Shown here piece after piece: positions 21,319-34,205 of a stretch of 64,000 nucleotides of DNA (positions within the stretch are counted from its first letter, which is position 1; each line of letters starts with the position of its first letter). The DNA lies in the NCBI RefSeq assembly GCF_037975245.1, contig NC_092571.1, positions 12,765,917 through 12,829,916 on the forward strand, given 5' to 3'. The translations under genes and the position numbers were made by a program. Under the pieces are notes generated by a model. The model worked only from the letters and a program-made list of their open reading frames with translations, was not told where the DNA came from and did no database searches. This stretch comes from Apostichopus japonicus. Taxonomy: Eukaryota > Echinodermata > Holothuroidea > Aspidochirotida > Stichopodidae.

Positions 21319-23250
21319 CTCATGTTGAATAAATATGAACAATGAACATAAATATGAATATGAACACACAGTAACAGAACTTGATTATAATCATGAGTAC
21401 TGTAGTTTGGTACTTTGATAATTGTAACAGGTGTCCTGGATGTAATTTTAAGAAGCTCTAACTAAATGAACCAGTACATTTAAAGAAATGGGCCAACCTA
21501 TATAAACATTGTCACAGGAATGTATTTTACTCATGGTATAAAGACTACTAACCAAGCTAATGAACTGGTAAACAGAAGTAGTGATAATAGTCACGGACAC
21601 ACTAGCAATCAAAGATGAACGTAGTGCCCTCATAGTTTGGCAGTTTGGGAAATAATGACATACTTGACATGTGAAAACAATAGTTATGATTTTGTTTCTT
21701 TTCATATGTAACAGCTCTTTTTAAGGGAATTCAGTATTCAAGCAAACTACCAAGGGTTTTCTTAAATGTGAAAATGTTATAAACTTAAAGTCCAAATTCT
21801 GTTAAGCTATTTACATTTTTTTTTTTTATTACCAACCACATCGTTATGAAGAAGAAATGAAATTTGCAAAGTTGCTTGTAGTTTTTAAATGCATCTTGCA
21901 TCAGCAGTATGAATGATGTTATCACAGCAATTTAGCTGTTCAAACATATATTTGTTTTTTTCTTTAAAATTAAATTCATGAGGTTTATTCTCGAATTCTG
22001 AATATATATTTCTCCAAAAAAATTCTTAGTACAGACTAAAGAGAGTATTTGCAGCTAAGCAATCATTTTAAATTATCAGGATCAATCAACAAGAATATCT
22101 TAACAGCTACAAAGTATTTGTTTTTGAAGAAGATCTGCTGTAATGACATCACAGACCACCAACTGTACTGTGATCCAGTTAGACAGTCAAAATACTAAGA
22201 ATGCATTCAATCAACCATACCTTGATTTAGGGACAAGGTATTGAGGTGGGGTTTTGAACTAACAGAAGTGCATACAGTATGTATATTCTAAAAAGTGTCA
22301 CATTGTCTGCCACCGGAATATACAAACCATAGCTAAGCCTATTGAATTATCCTCGGCCCTAATTCAGTTTAAAATCAGACATTATCAATTCCACTGGTAT
22401 CAGCTTGGGTCTTTGAAATTCTATAAACAAAGACTGATGAGTAAGTTTTCTGGTATAGTTGAAATAACAGTCAAAGGCATTGAACACTCGCCCCAAACCG
22501 CGTCCCTCACTCCGAAAAAGTTAACTAAGTTCCGTTGCTTACAAGTGAGATACCTTGTTATCTTTTATCTAGACCTGAGATGTCCATCACTGCTGTGTAC
22601 ACTGAGTTGTGGGTATTGACCATAGCTGTATGTATTGACTGTACAGCTAGTGTCTAAGTACCAACGGTAGCAACTGTGTGTATATTTTCTGGGATCGATG
22701 ATGGTGTCTAACACTTCTGTTACACCACTTGATATCTACCAAAGTCAATAATGCTAGCCCTACTGAACATTCCTCTGCACAAATTCATGATTAAACATGC
22801 ACACAGTGTACTATTTCAGTGGTCAAGCCAAACTTGTCTTCACACTCAGGCTACTAGTGGTAAGAGCACTTGTGTTTACAATCATACAGGAGACATGTCA
22901 AAAAATTAGGTGCACTCAAGGATGAATCCTAGGTAATGGCAGCTACTGTACTTGTAGGGTATACTGTAGTTTATGCTATCAAGTAACAAATTATTAATGG
23001 TAGGGTGAACTTGAGGACTGTTTTTCTATATAGGCAGGCTTGACTGTCATGACCTATGTAATAGTCAACTCGATTTAAATATATGTCACTAACAGAATTA
23101 AATATCAGAGACATTTATAGCAAGTTGAATTTATATGGGGGTAATCTTAATGTAGCATCACATAACATTAGTATCTAGGCCTGGTATATATGCAATAATC
23201 CATCCTAGTAGGCTTTACTAAAATGTTTACATTTGCATGAATAATTATAC
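21319..23250. other. 5' region of the ZU5-Death gene, no firm feature
   Basis: May hold promoter or first intron. Only the short dispersed repeat at 22470-22590 is recognised. Confidence 0.4.
22470..22590 (+). repeat. Short dispersed repeat, ACTCGCCCCAAA type
   Basis: ACTCGCCCCAAACCGCGT then AAAAAGTTAACTAAGTTCCG and CAAGTGAGATACC match 63664-63760 with small differences. Noncoding. Confidence 0.5.
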
Positions 23251-23319
23251 CTCCTTCACAAAACAGTTCGGTTGTGTTGGAATATAACTGAAGGAATGAA
23301 ACTGAAAGTTGTGTAGTCT
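23251..23319 (-). CDS. Possible upstream exon of the ZU5-Death gene
   Basis: A strong acceptor (GTTTCCATTTCAG) is followed by 69 bp that are open in phase 0 (RLHNFQFHSF, ending CFVKE) and a donor GAG|GTATAA. It could be a coding exon joining to 21318 or part of the 5' UTR. No initiator or promoter was recognised upstream. Confidence 0.3.
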
Positions 23320-23630
23320 CTGAAATGGAAACAAAGATTAATTGCTGAAATCATCTGGCTATAGTATCATACAGTTTTCAAATACCAATACTTTAGGGAC
23401 CTAAATGGGTATCATCCAAGTTAGGCATACAGTAGTGGGTTGTATATGAAGTATGAATTAGATATCCAAAACCAACTACTACCATTAGTGTCTCTCATGT
23501 GCCTCTTCCCCTCCCACCCCATGCCCTCACCTGCACTCCTTTCCTAGCTATCCAGTACTCCTCTACCAACTGAACTGATACAGTAAAATGACAAAACTTA
23601 GCCTAACTTAGGCTATGTCAAGTACTGTTT

Positions 23631-24136
23631 TAGAGCTCCCAACTGACCCGCCATTCGCGGGTTTGACCCGCATTCTAACACCCAAACCCGCTGACCCGCG
23701 CAAGCGTCCGAAAAACCTGCATTGTAATTGTCAAGTATACATAAAAAAATTGCATCAAATTTTGACTTAGCAACCATCATTTCTTTAGCATTTAGCACAA
23801 TAGAGTATAAAACCTCCTTAACAGCATCATTTGAACCTCAAATTAGCCTATATTTCTATTCATTGGGGCGAGCAGCGAACATTTTCATGCCACAGGAAAA
23901 AATGAATTATCACCTACTATTCAATTTATTGATGTTACACACAAAAAAATGTGTATTTCTCAGAAAATTGTGGGTGACAAAAGCCTTTCTAAGTGCCACC
24001 ATTTTACATGTAGGCATCACCAGGATTCCAAAAAAGTTCAAAAGGGGAGGGGGACACCTCCTCCCCTTATACTCTTCCCCCAGGACGGCGATTCATGGCA
24101 TGGACCAGCATTTGCCTTCTCAAGAGTTGGGAGCTA
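23631..24136 (+). mobile_element. hAT-like non-autonomous element with AGCTCCCAACT ends
   Basis: Left end TAGAGCTCCCAACT and right end AGTTGGGAGCTA are inverted; flanks TACTGTTT and TGCTGTTT form an 8-bp target duplication with one mismatch. Contains a CGCGGGT-rich segment at 23640-23710 and the GGGGAGGGGGACACCTCC hairpin shared with two other elements here. Confidence 0.65.
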
Positions 24137-24302
24137 TGCTGTTTGATATGTCATTTAGACTTATTCTCTTCAATTTTTAAGCAAGCGGCCTAAGTTTAGA
24201 CCAAAATATTGAACCAAGTCACATACTCTTGCAAAATCCCTAACGTCGAGCTATACAGCTCCTGTAATTTAGGGTCTAACCGAACAGTTTAGGCCTAGGG
24301 TT

Positions 24303-25793
24303 AGGGACAAACTAAAACGAATGGCAGCGAATGACCGAATGACAATTGACTTTGTACAGGGGTAATTATCATTTGCGAATGACAGTGAATGACAGCGAAT
24401 GACAACAAAGGACAGTGTTGAGTGGAGATACAATGATTAACGGAGTGGAGTAAATGCGGTTATTGGTTTTCTTCGCAAAAATGATTTGAGGAAAATTGCA
24501 TGTTACGCGGTTGCAGGGTTTTGGTGTAATTTACGGATAGAAACCACAGGGAAAGTTTGTGTGTGAGAATGCGCTTGAGTGCTGTGCTTTTTACCTCTGT
24601 AGATTTATATAGAAATATATCTGAAGCCGTTTCAAGATTATATTATTGTTAGTTTCTAACAATTAATATCGGAAAAATGACGTTAATTTTTTTTTTTAAA
24701 TCAGACTTACAATTTCGCTTACTATAAGGTGCGTTTTTATCTTGTTCGTACTTTACTAGATCTAGATACCCACGAAGTCTGAACTGTGATATCCGGTTGA
24801 AGCAAATGTCTGTGCTGTCATTACTGTCATTCGTTTTAGTCAACGCAATTTTTTAGTGTGTACAACATATTGTCATTCGTTATGTGTAACGCAATTGTCA
24901 TTCGTTTTAGTAACACCCTAGTATTGTTAGTTTCTAACAATTAATATCGGAAAAATGACGTTAATTTTTTTTTTTTAAATCAGACTTACAATTTCGCTTA
25001 CTATAAGCTGCGTTTTTATCTTGTCCGTACTTTACTAGATCTAGATACCCAAGAAATCTGAACTGCGATATCCGGTTGAACATATCTGTGCTGTCATTAT
25101 TGTCATTCGTTTTAGTCAACGCAATTTTTTAGTGTGTAGCATGGTGGGCTCATAATTGACGCACTTAAGGATTTGATCAACGATATCTATCAAGGAAAAA
25201 TCCAAATCACTCGACTGTATGTGTTTTTCATATGTGTAGTTCCTCAGAAATGTTATGATCTCAAAATATTTAAGGTTCTGTGCTTATGCACCGTACAATT
25301 GAGCAGAATTTGACCACAAAATGTCTGCCGTGTCAAGTTCTTTCATACCCCTAAATTGACACATTCGTTGTAGAACTACCTGTAGTGTAGGCCTTAGTAT
25401 ACATCCATTGACTTTAGATGCTGTTTGCTATGCTCTGAGCCTCTAAGCTCAGACTGGTCAGGTTCCAGAGAGCAGTGTTATCATATTGAGGTAATGTTGG
25501 TTATTTTTAGGAAGTAAGATTTCCAAATATCCAAAAAATGGGCAAAACTGGTGGGAGGGTGTTAATAGCTTAAAAAATACCACAATTTGGTCAGCAAATA
25601 GCTGAAATGGATTCAAACTCATGAAATATGTCATTCTGCTTGACTGCAAAAAGTTTAGGTGGCCTGCTGTATCGTTGCTAGTAATAATTGAAGGTGCGTC
25701 AATTACGGGGGTGCGTCAATTATGAAGCCTTTACTATACAACATATTGTCATTAGCTATGTGTAACGCAATTGTCATTCGTTTTAGTAACACC
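24303..25793. mobile_element. TIR element with GAATGACA subterminal repeats
   Basis: Ends read ACTAAAACGAATG on the left and CATTCGTTTTAGT on the right, with CTAGGGTT on both flanks (24295..24302 and 25794..25801) as a possible 8-bp target duplication. GAATGACA recurs near the left end and its reverse TGTCATTC near the right. A 279-bp internal segment is tandemly duplicated and the second copy carries another insertion. Exact ends are uncertain because the internal repeat also ends in CACCCTAG. Confidence 0.55.
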
Positions 25794-25797
25794 CTAG
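24641..25797 (+). repeat. 279-bp tandem duplication, second unit interrupted
   Basis: Unit 1 is 24641..24919. Unit 2 starts at 24920 and, after removal of the 25139..25736 insertion, ends near 25797 with nearly identical sequence. Both begin TATTGTTAGTTTCTAACAAT and end GTAACACCCTAG. Confidence 0.85.
25139..25736. mobile_element. Mariner-like MITE with TA target duplication
   Basis: 598 bp with inverted ends containing CATAATTGACGCAC, flanked by TA at 25137..25138 and 25737..25738. Unit 1 of the surrounding tandem repeat has the uninterrupted site (GTGTGTACAACAT) with one TA, so the insertion is directly demonstrated. The right end holds a second GTGCGTCAATTA motif. Confidence 0.85.
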
Positions 25798-25801
25798 GGT
25801 T

Positions 25802-26990
25802 CCGACGAGTCCATGGCTGTGGCTTAGGAGATAAAATAAAGTAGTGGAACAGAATACCTTTCTCTCCTGGAAACCTGGGAAATTATTCCTACAGATGCAT
25901 TTCTCCCTTCCCGTTGATTCAACCTTAAATCATAGGTCGATATATAGCAAAATTGTCACGATAACCACCCGGTGGAAATTCATAACGACTGCAAACTTGT
26001 CGTGTATATGTACGTATATAGGACTTGGCTAGTTGTGCTATTTTTAGTTGCTTGGAAATTCCATGGTCGATCAGAACCGTAGTCACATAGAAATGTTTGT
26101 TTTCATTTTATTGTAGTTTAGTACGGAAGCTTAAAATGCCATCAGCATAAGAAAACTTTGCCCCAATAAGTCACCGTTTTTCAGTAAATTGTTTAGATAA
26201 CAAGATAATATCTTATCAAAGATCAGAAAAATGTTGGATGGCTCAGTTGCTTTAACTGAGAAATTGAACATTACATTACAATATGCTCAATAATTTATGC
26301 AAAAAAGCTGAAGCCAGTGTATTATCAATTTCTGACCACCAAAAATATATTTATACCACACAAACTAAGAGTTGTAATGAAACTGGTCTCAATCACGAAT
26401 AACATGTTCCTACCAAGTTTCAAGGTCATAGCTCAAGTAGATATAGAGAGTATCACAGCTAAAGGCTTGAACATTCTTTCTGGTCAATCCTCCAAAACAA
26501 CAACAATTTTGGCAACCAATGGCAACAGCAGTATTTGCTGAAGTCATCATAAACATAATTGAATATTCTGATACCATATGTCACGTGTGTATGTATCTTT
26601 CAGCCATAAATTATTTCATACAACCTCTGTAATGTTTCTTAATCAGCTCGGTATATTTACCTTAAAAAAAAGTATAAGCAACGAGTAAAGGGTAATGTGT
26701 TGAAATGCGATATAGGGCTTGCTTACATTGCGAAACAAGTGGGAACTACCGGAATTCAAGTAAAATGAAATAACATGGAGGACAAATCAATTTTGATGTT
26801 GAAAGACTACAAAACCGTATTTTCTGAACAGAAAAGGCTAGAGTTTATTTCTCCTTTAATGTTATTTAGAATAAGATTCTTGGTTGAAAAATTAACCAAA
26901 GATTTGTTTTCCAAATTAATTTACTTAAGACATAATATTTCTAATATAGGCCTACATAAAAGTTCTAATATACTTATTCTAGTTCTAACA
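25802..26990. other. Intergenic, little recognised
   Basis: A stretch at 26225-26540 (AGTTTCAAGGTCATAGCTC) looks like noncoding dispersed repeat. The open frames here are short and unsupported. Confidence 0.4.
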
Positions 26991-26994
26991 TACA

Positions 26995-28243
26995 CAGGGG
27001 CGGCGATCTGTTTCAAATATTTGGGGGGGGGGGGGACATTGGCTTGGATGCAGGCGAATTACTATCAAAGCGGAGCGCCACCATTGGTTGGCGCGCAGTG
27101 TACAAGAAAATTTCTGGTTTTGATAGCCCCCCAGATCACCGGAAATGGCACTTCTCGGGCTCGAAAATGACAAACCAGATGTACACTTTTGCCTGAGAAC
27201 CAAGTTTTTCCTAATAGTTTTTTTTTCATTCATAACCTTTTTTCAAGATTGTCACCAGTCACACATCATGTTCGACCTCATTGTATCTCCTGTGGATCAT
27301 TGCTTTTGTAGGTAATTCTACGTAACGCCCCACAATACCTCTCAGCTCCACTTTTCAAGGTTTTAAGCCCATTATTTGTTCAGAATTAGAATAATAAATT
27401 CACTTCAAAACATACCCCAATGTTGCACAAAATTTCATTTATGGACAACCAATATAGAGAAACCCCCCTCAACCCCTATAAGACCGGTCAAAATTGCACG
27501 AGTAGAGGGAAGTATGATTAAGAATGTTGGTCAAGGAATTTTCGAAAATTCAGACACAGTTAAATTATTGGTGTACAAATATTAAAACCTCTTATAACGG
27601 CTAATATAAAACTTCGATATCATAGAAAATACCAAAAAAATATGCTCGAGGGGGAGGGCGGTCTCCACCCTTCACCCCCCCCCCCTCCCTTGGCTACGCA
27701 CCTGCGGTTAGAAATCTTGTAGGAAACAGGCCAAATGGAAACCCAGTGAACCCATATCGATGTGGATCATATAATTGTACGTACTTACACTCATACACAA
27801 GATGCAAACCAAATTTCATTACGGATGCGGTCCGTCTATATTTCGAGAAAAAAAAAGTAACAACTACTTTCGGTCATATATAGTAACAAATTGTGACACG
27901 GTTAGACAGGCGCCTTGCGAGGAATTTGCCAAGGGAGGGGCAAAGCTTGTATCCAGACTTTCTAAGCGTAGCGCCACCATAAGTTGGCTCGAAGCGCGAA
28001 AGAAAATTTTGGCCGAAAATGCCTCCCAGATCGCAGGAAATGGCACTTCCCAGGCCTTGTAAGTTGCATCTAAGCATTTTCTATTTTGAAATTACTAGCG
28101 ATATCATAAAAAAATCAAAACATATGCTTAAAAATAATTATGCCACCAAATATTGGGGGGGGGATATTAGATACTATATCCCCCACCTAAAATATTGGGG
28201 GGACATGTCCCCCCGTCCCCCCCCCCCATGATCGCCGCCCATG
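26995..28243 (+). mobile_element. hAT-like element, GGGCGGCGATC family, copy 1
   Basis: Starts CAGGGGCGGCGATC followed by a run of 14 G, and ends in a C run then GATCGCCGCCCATG. The right flank is a CATA microsatellite, so no clean target duplication is left. An inner pair of ends (27051 and CCTTGGCTACGCACCTG at 27704) marks an older nested element shared with copy 2. Two copies of the GCGCCACC module lie at 27069 and 27957. No transposase is encoded. Confidence 0.75.
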
Positions 28244-28270
28244 CATACATACACACATACATACATAACG
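28244..28270. repeat. CATA microsatellite
   Basis: About six imperfect CATA/CACA units directly abutting the right end of the preceding element. Confidence 0.85.
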
Positions 28271-29559
28271 TACACTGCAAGGAATTACTGGAAACTCAAT
28301 CTTGCTTCACAGGTGATACCTTATCACAAGGTGCATGTGAGGTCACTTTATGATTATCAAAATTAACTTGATGTGTTACAACAAGCTGTTTTCAGTATTC
28401 ATAGGAATTATTGCCAATTATTATTTGCCAGAGTGTTAATTGAGGCTGATTGCTTCCAACCAAATTTTCTGAATTTCTTCAGGCGAAGTTTCTGCATTTG
28501 CTGTTTTCTTCTCAGTGCATTTGTCCAATCTCATGGGATTGAATGTTGATGTAGGCCTACCACTTTAACCAAATATGAATATATTGCTTTCAAGTTTTCT
28601 TTGATGACATTGAATAAACCTCCACAAATGACATACTAGTCCAGGAACTTTCTGTAAAGAGAACGGGTATGTGCTTCCCTGCACCATTTATGTTTAATCA
28701 CCATAATCACCATAATTGTAACTATCCCATAAAACATAACCTCCAATATACTCATGGTAAAAGAGGGAGCTAAATTGCGTTTTAGTTGTGTCTGGTTGAA
28801 TGGACATGGGGGGTTGCCTTCATCAATGAACAACTGTGGGACTTTAGGGGGTAAATTATATCCGTACATCTACATTGGCTAACATACCTAACTATATTTC
28901 CATTTACTCTATAGGAGAGCATCAGTTTGGAACATCACATGGCAAACATACACATTCGTTGTGCACAGCTGTATACGTTCTTGTCATAGGAGGTATACGG
29001 ATCTCGCCACAACAAGTTTTCATGATAATTTAACAAAAGGCATTAGGTCAAATATCTCTCCTAGTGCATTGGTGCAAAGGAATTCTTATACAAAGTGTGG
29101 TGTGTGACATGCCTGTCCAAATAAAATGCACAAGAATAAGGAGGGTTTAGAGCCTTGTGAAGTCACTGGTGTCATGAAGACAGTGTGATATGTAAAGTAA
29201 ATATTTGTTAACTTTAGTTCAGTTAAGTCAAGTTCAGTTACACCTCATTGCACTATAAGCTAAAAGCATTATATTTTATATAGTTGCCAGCCTGGATGTT
29301 TGCGTCAAGGCAACCGATGCCTTTAACCTGGAATATCAAGATCAAGTTATTCCTAGAAGTGGAAGGATGCGGCTACCACCGTCTCATACAAATCGACATT
29401 CTTCCTCATTCATCCCACAATGCAGCAAAGTTTATAATGAAGACTTTCAACGTTAGATCTCGTCTGGCGGTTTCTTCTGTTCCGACTGTACTCTCTTGCC
29501 ATTGTCATGAGCTTTGTACATTGTTTTACTGCATGTTTTATAATGTTTTATGTTTTCAT

Positions 29560-29700
29560 ATTCTTACAAATGTTTGATAATGTACGTTTAACGTTTTCAT
29601 ATTTTAATGTTTGTATATCATATATCCTGTTTCATACGAGCATGCAATTACCCTCGTGGTTTAATAAAATTCATCTAATCTAATGTAATCTAATCTAAAT
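29560..29700 (+). mobile_element. LINE 3' tail
   Basis: ACCCTCGTGGTTTAATAAAA followed by a CTAAT/TCTAA pentamer run is the style of a CR1/L2-type 3' end. No reverse transcriptase could be read upstream, so only the 3' UTR may remain. Confidence 0.45.
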
Positions 29701-32060
29701 CAGTGCATAATTGAATCAGTGGAATATCAAAATCAGTGCATAATTGCGTGGGAATTCTTACAAAGTGTGGTATATGACATGCTAAAATGCACAGGACCAA
29801 TTGAGTATAGAGCATTATGTGCTTGTGAGGTCACTGGTGTGAAAACCGTGCATGTGATATGGAAATTTAAGTTCAAGTTGTCTAGTCAAAGTTGATGTCG
29901 CACTGGATGTCACAGCTTAAAATGAATCATACTTCCATCACATGATTAAGATGTTCCCTTTAAAAAGAAGGGAAGAAAACTATTAAAAAACAACTTCCCT
30001 TTAATGGTTTTTACTTTGTTCAGTTTTTATTGGTATTCTTGTACTCAAATTCTCCTACCATGTTCATCATATTGCATTGTTGAGGGTATCTGCACTTAAT
30101 CACATGATGCACTTATATATATTTTAATGATATGCAAGCTCATTTAAGCAAATAATGTGTAATTGCGGATTGTTAAGATCAGCATGTTCACATTCATTAT
30201 CTTTTCCATGTTCTTCCATTTGTTTTAAATGCTTTCATGTTTGTATTGTTATAGAAGGTTGCTTTACAATCGAAGTTTCTGATACATAACCTCAAATCTG
30301 AACTCCTTTTGTGACAATAACTAAAAAGCTTTTTTTTTTTTAATGGAACCATCCACTAACATTGTGATACTATAGACGAGATATGTTATTGGAAATATCC
30401 ATAATTTAGCTCTGAACATCAGCCCAGCAGATACATGCTGTGATACAAACAAAGCAGTTAATTTCCTTTGATTTATACCTGAGCTGTATCTCATGGTTAT
30501 GGCCCTGTGTACAACATAATTATGTAAACTTACCGAGTAATTCACTTGTAGAAACTTTAGATGGTGTGCCACTCCTCTAATGTAGTTATATTTCCATAAA
30601 TGGTATGAATAATAAGAATGATATTCCTACATTAGAGAATTCATCTAAGTTGTGCATTTTCAGCTTAATTTTTTTTTATTAAGTTTCAGAAACAGTATCT
30701 TAAATAGAATCTCTAGTTACAATGCTGTTTCAAACATCTTGATTAATAGATTTGCACTTGACTGATCCTTAATAAATGTCTGGTCTCAACAAGTACAAGA
30801 ACTGTGTTTTCTGATATCTATATTTCTCTGTGTGTTAAGTGTCAGTTGCGACTTTTCGAGGGGATACAAGCTGTGCAGTAAATAAATAATTATTAAAATC
30901 GTTTACATATGTTGTGTAAATGCTCGTTACCCGTACATTATGTATCCTTAACACTTATTTAGGGTAGGAGAAATACTTTATTCCGAAGTAACTTACTTTA
31001 TAGAGAAGGTGTATAGCGATCACTACACAAAATTAATGTTATATCCTACCCCAATTACATGTAACGTTTAACCTACCTGTGGTAAGGTAAAATTTACTTA
31101 CAATATTTTATAAACCTGTATCTTTGGTTTTGTGAGTGTATATGCCACGAATTACAGACACACCGACTCGTTAATTTTAACGTGTTTAGCAAAGGAGGCA
31201 CCACATTTTGTGGCCCTATAAATACACCAAGCTTTCAAGTAGGTCCATCAGGCGTTCGTTTTAGAAGATTCCGTGAGACAATAAGAAACTAGTTTTCGGG
31301 AACTTCCAAATTCGGCCTGAGATCATAATCACCAAAAGTACGATATTTGTCCCAATTGACACCCGATTATTAGCCGATTATTAACTGATTGTATCTTCTG
31401 GAAATAACTGGGGATGAATGAAATTTGTTGTCCAGGCTTAGAGTATACAATTCTTTTATACCCTTCGTCAGTAGCAAAGGTTTATTCGTGTTCATTGTGT
31501 GTCACTAAAACAAAAGTTATTCTGGTAGAAGCAGCCTTGGGCTTGTATTGTAAGAGGAAGTCCCCGGGTAAGCTGTTGACGTTTTCAAAAATAGACTTGA
31601 TTAATTTGTAAGGTTAGTTGCAATTAAAATCAAAACTAAATTATGAAATGTGTCCCGAAAGGAATGCATAGACTCCGGATGTGTGACCTGATTAATTCAC
31701 TTTGGCTTCGGCTTTGAGTACAGCGTTTCTTTATGCTGCCGTGTTGGACGAATCTAACCGTAATATTAATTACCGACTTTGCGATCCGCGTTATATAGTA
31801 ATTGTCGACTTTGCAAGCCGCGGTTACCCTCACAAGTTTGCAAGGTTGGCAAAAGTGACTCTACAGTTTTACCTTTTGGGAAACCAAAAAAGAGTACAAT
31901 TAAAGTAGTATTTTGGTTTAATATATAACCCTGGGAATCAGAGCAGATGTGCCTGTAATGGAGAAATTGGCTGCACAAAATAGATTTCGTTACATTAGGA
32001 GGGTGATGGATACTGGAATCTGGATAATGATTATGACGATCATCAGGCTTGAAAAACCCC
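29701..32060. other. Intergenic, no feature recognised
   Basis: AT-rich; short open frames without family resemblance. Confidence 0.45.
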
Positions 32061-32067
32061 GGAGGTT

Positions 32068-32640
32068 GTCATTTGATTTTATTTTATTCAGCAAATTATC
32101 AATCTTCATCTACAACCAAAACATTTAACATTTAAAATACAAGATGGAAATATACTTAAATGCATCAAAAAGAAAATAATATGCCAAGAATAACCCTAAA
32201 AGCTTATTTCCAATGGGGTCTAAAAATACATAAGATAAGACATTTACTCATGGAAAATCTAAACATGCATACAAACACTGTAAAAAATAAAAAGCAAGAA
32301 AGATATTTACAAGCTAGACATTCATATGATTTAAATGGTAGGCTTTGGCATCTTTTTTAAAATTGTATTTCAGCAGGATGGATTTTATGTTTTCAGGTAG
32401 CCTGTTCCAGGTTTTAATTGCTTTGTATTAAAGAGACCCAGCAATGTGAGTTTTAATTTTGGGAAGTTGAAACTTAAAAGTACTACCTTTTGTGTATAAT
32501 TGAACACTATTTACTCTAATAAAACTCTCCCTCATATAAACTGGAGAGGTACAAAGGAAAACATTAAAAACATGATTCAGACGAAGCTGTTCAGCCCTAG
32601 TGTTGATGTTCAAAATACCAATAGCAAGTCAGCATGGTTA
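32068..32640 (-). mobile_element. LINE fragment, C-terminal end of ORF2
   Basis: The minus strand reads NTRAEQLRLNHVFNVF, then PVYMRESFIRVNSVQLYTKG, then, after one in-frame stop near 32429, AIKTWNRLPENIKS. This is the usual tail of CR1/Jockey-group ORF2 (R-x-N-x-L-x-x-P then I-x-x-W-N-x-L-P). The 3' end is an A/T-rich AATAAAATAAAA tail near 32080. Confidence 0.75.
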
Positions 32641-33030
32641 ATGTGTTAACAAAAATCTTTACTCTTGCCCTCATTATGTGAAACACAAGACCTGGAAAAA
32701 ATGACGAGATTCCTTCAGTGCCACCCGATACTCATAGCTGGTACAGTAACTACTCTTCATGTCCTGTAACATAGGTAACCGTGTTACGAACACAAAGTAG
32801 TCATTACTGATGTACGGTTGTGGGGACATGAACAGTAGTTGATGTATCAGCTATGAGTATATCGGCTGAGAGTCTACTGATTAGACTCCATGCTTTTTTT
32901 GCTCTACATATTCGTAACTGGATGACATTTAATTTTGTGTCAACACAAGGTAGTAGTCTGCCGTTGGGCCCGAATAACTGAGTGGGTGCAGAATTCTCCC
33001 AGATGCCGGTGTCAAGCGGAACCCCAAACA

Positions 33031-34019
33031 CATAGGCGTATGGGACCATTTCGGTTTGGGGGGGGGCAGAAACTTTTGTGCTCGAAATTTCCCGTGACAC
33101 TATCTAAGCGGAGCGCCACCATCGGTTGGCGCGTAGCGTACAAGAAAATATCAGATTGCCGGAAATGGCACTTCTGAGGCCTTGCAAGTTGCATCTAAAC
33201 ATTCTTTATTTTATAATCTCACGTTTAGAAATTTACACTTCCCCAAAAATTTGGTAAATTAGAAGAAGAAAAAATGGTAACATCACTTTGACGGGGAAAA
33301 CTAGGACAGTATATTTGTTAACTCCCATTTAGTTACGGTATTTATTATTTTAGACGACGACTCAGCTACCCCCAGAAAAACATACATTGTTCAACGACAC
33401 GTAGGTGGGAAAATGTCGCTGTGTCTGGTGAGACTGCAATTTGTCTCACCAAAAAGTATAAAAATTACAAAGAATATGATAAACCTGTACTTTTAGGCTT
33501 GTAGGCACCCCCCCCCCCCCCACCATCCATGAAAAAGAAATGTTTCTTATATACACTCATGTCTGGGATGTCCAGGTATACAGTTGACTAGTTAGAAAAA
33601 ATGTTTACTGCGGTTTTTTCACTTCAGAGACTGCTAATCTCCATGCATACTTGTCACCACGATTGTGAGCGGCGTTCCCTGTTAATAATTTGGGTGATAG
33701 TGCAAAAAGCGTGGTAGCCCAGATGAGCTGCGCTTACGGTGGTGTTACACGGAAATATTCGGGCATCATGATGCTAAATAAAGAAAATTATTAGGCTTAT
33801 ATTAATATTAATGTCACAAAACAAATAACACAGAAAAAACGCTCTCCACGGAATTTTCGGGCAAAAATATGAAAAGATTTGGGCAAGCTACTACATATTT
33901 ATATATATATATATTTTTTCTCCTCTTAGGCTGCCCGAATTTTTCAGGACTTGCCCGAATTTCTTGTCCTCTGGAAATTTGGGGGGGGGGGCAGTCTGCC
34001 CCCGCCTCGTACGCCTATG
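33031..34019 (+). mobile_element. hAT-like element, CATAGGCGTA family, copy 1
   Basis: 989 bp beginning CATAGGCGTA and ending TACGCCTATG, with a perfect 8-bp target duplication CCCAAACA (33023..33030 and 34020..34027). G runs flank each terminus. It carries the GCGCCACC module at 33100-33200. It is homologous, in inverted orientation, to 53426..55034 and has the empty site of the element nested there. Confidence 0.9.
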
Positions 34020-34164
34020 CCCAAACAGTGCGGGTGAGGGAATGACCCCACGACTGAGTACGGTAGTAATCGGTTACGTCTACAGTAGCTTTGTGATCAA
34101 AGTACAAAGTCACCTCGACGGCCCTTTTACCACCCGCAAGCAAACTATACAAACAACATCTACA

Positions 34165-34205
34165 GCATGTCATATATATATATATATATAATATAATATA
34201 ATATA
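34165..34205. repeat. AT / ATATA microsatellite
   Basis: Tandem TA then TATAA units, placed at the 3' end of the minus-strand LINE remnant, so probably its 3' repeat tail. Confidence 0.75.

Noticed and set aside
26985-28231. Frames rich in Pro/Gly and RQPMVALR-like peptides in both strands
   Set aside because: They fall in non-autonomous hAT-like elements and follow nucleotide rather than protein conservation as far as I can judge; kept only as a question in the findings.
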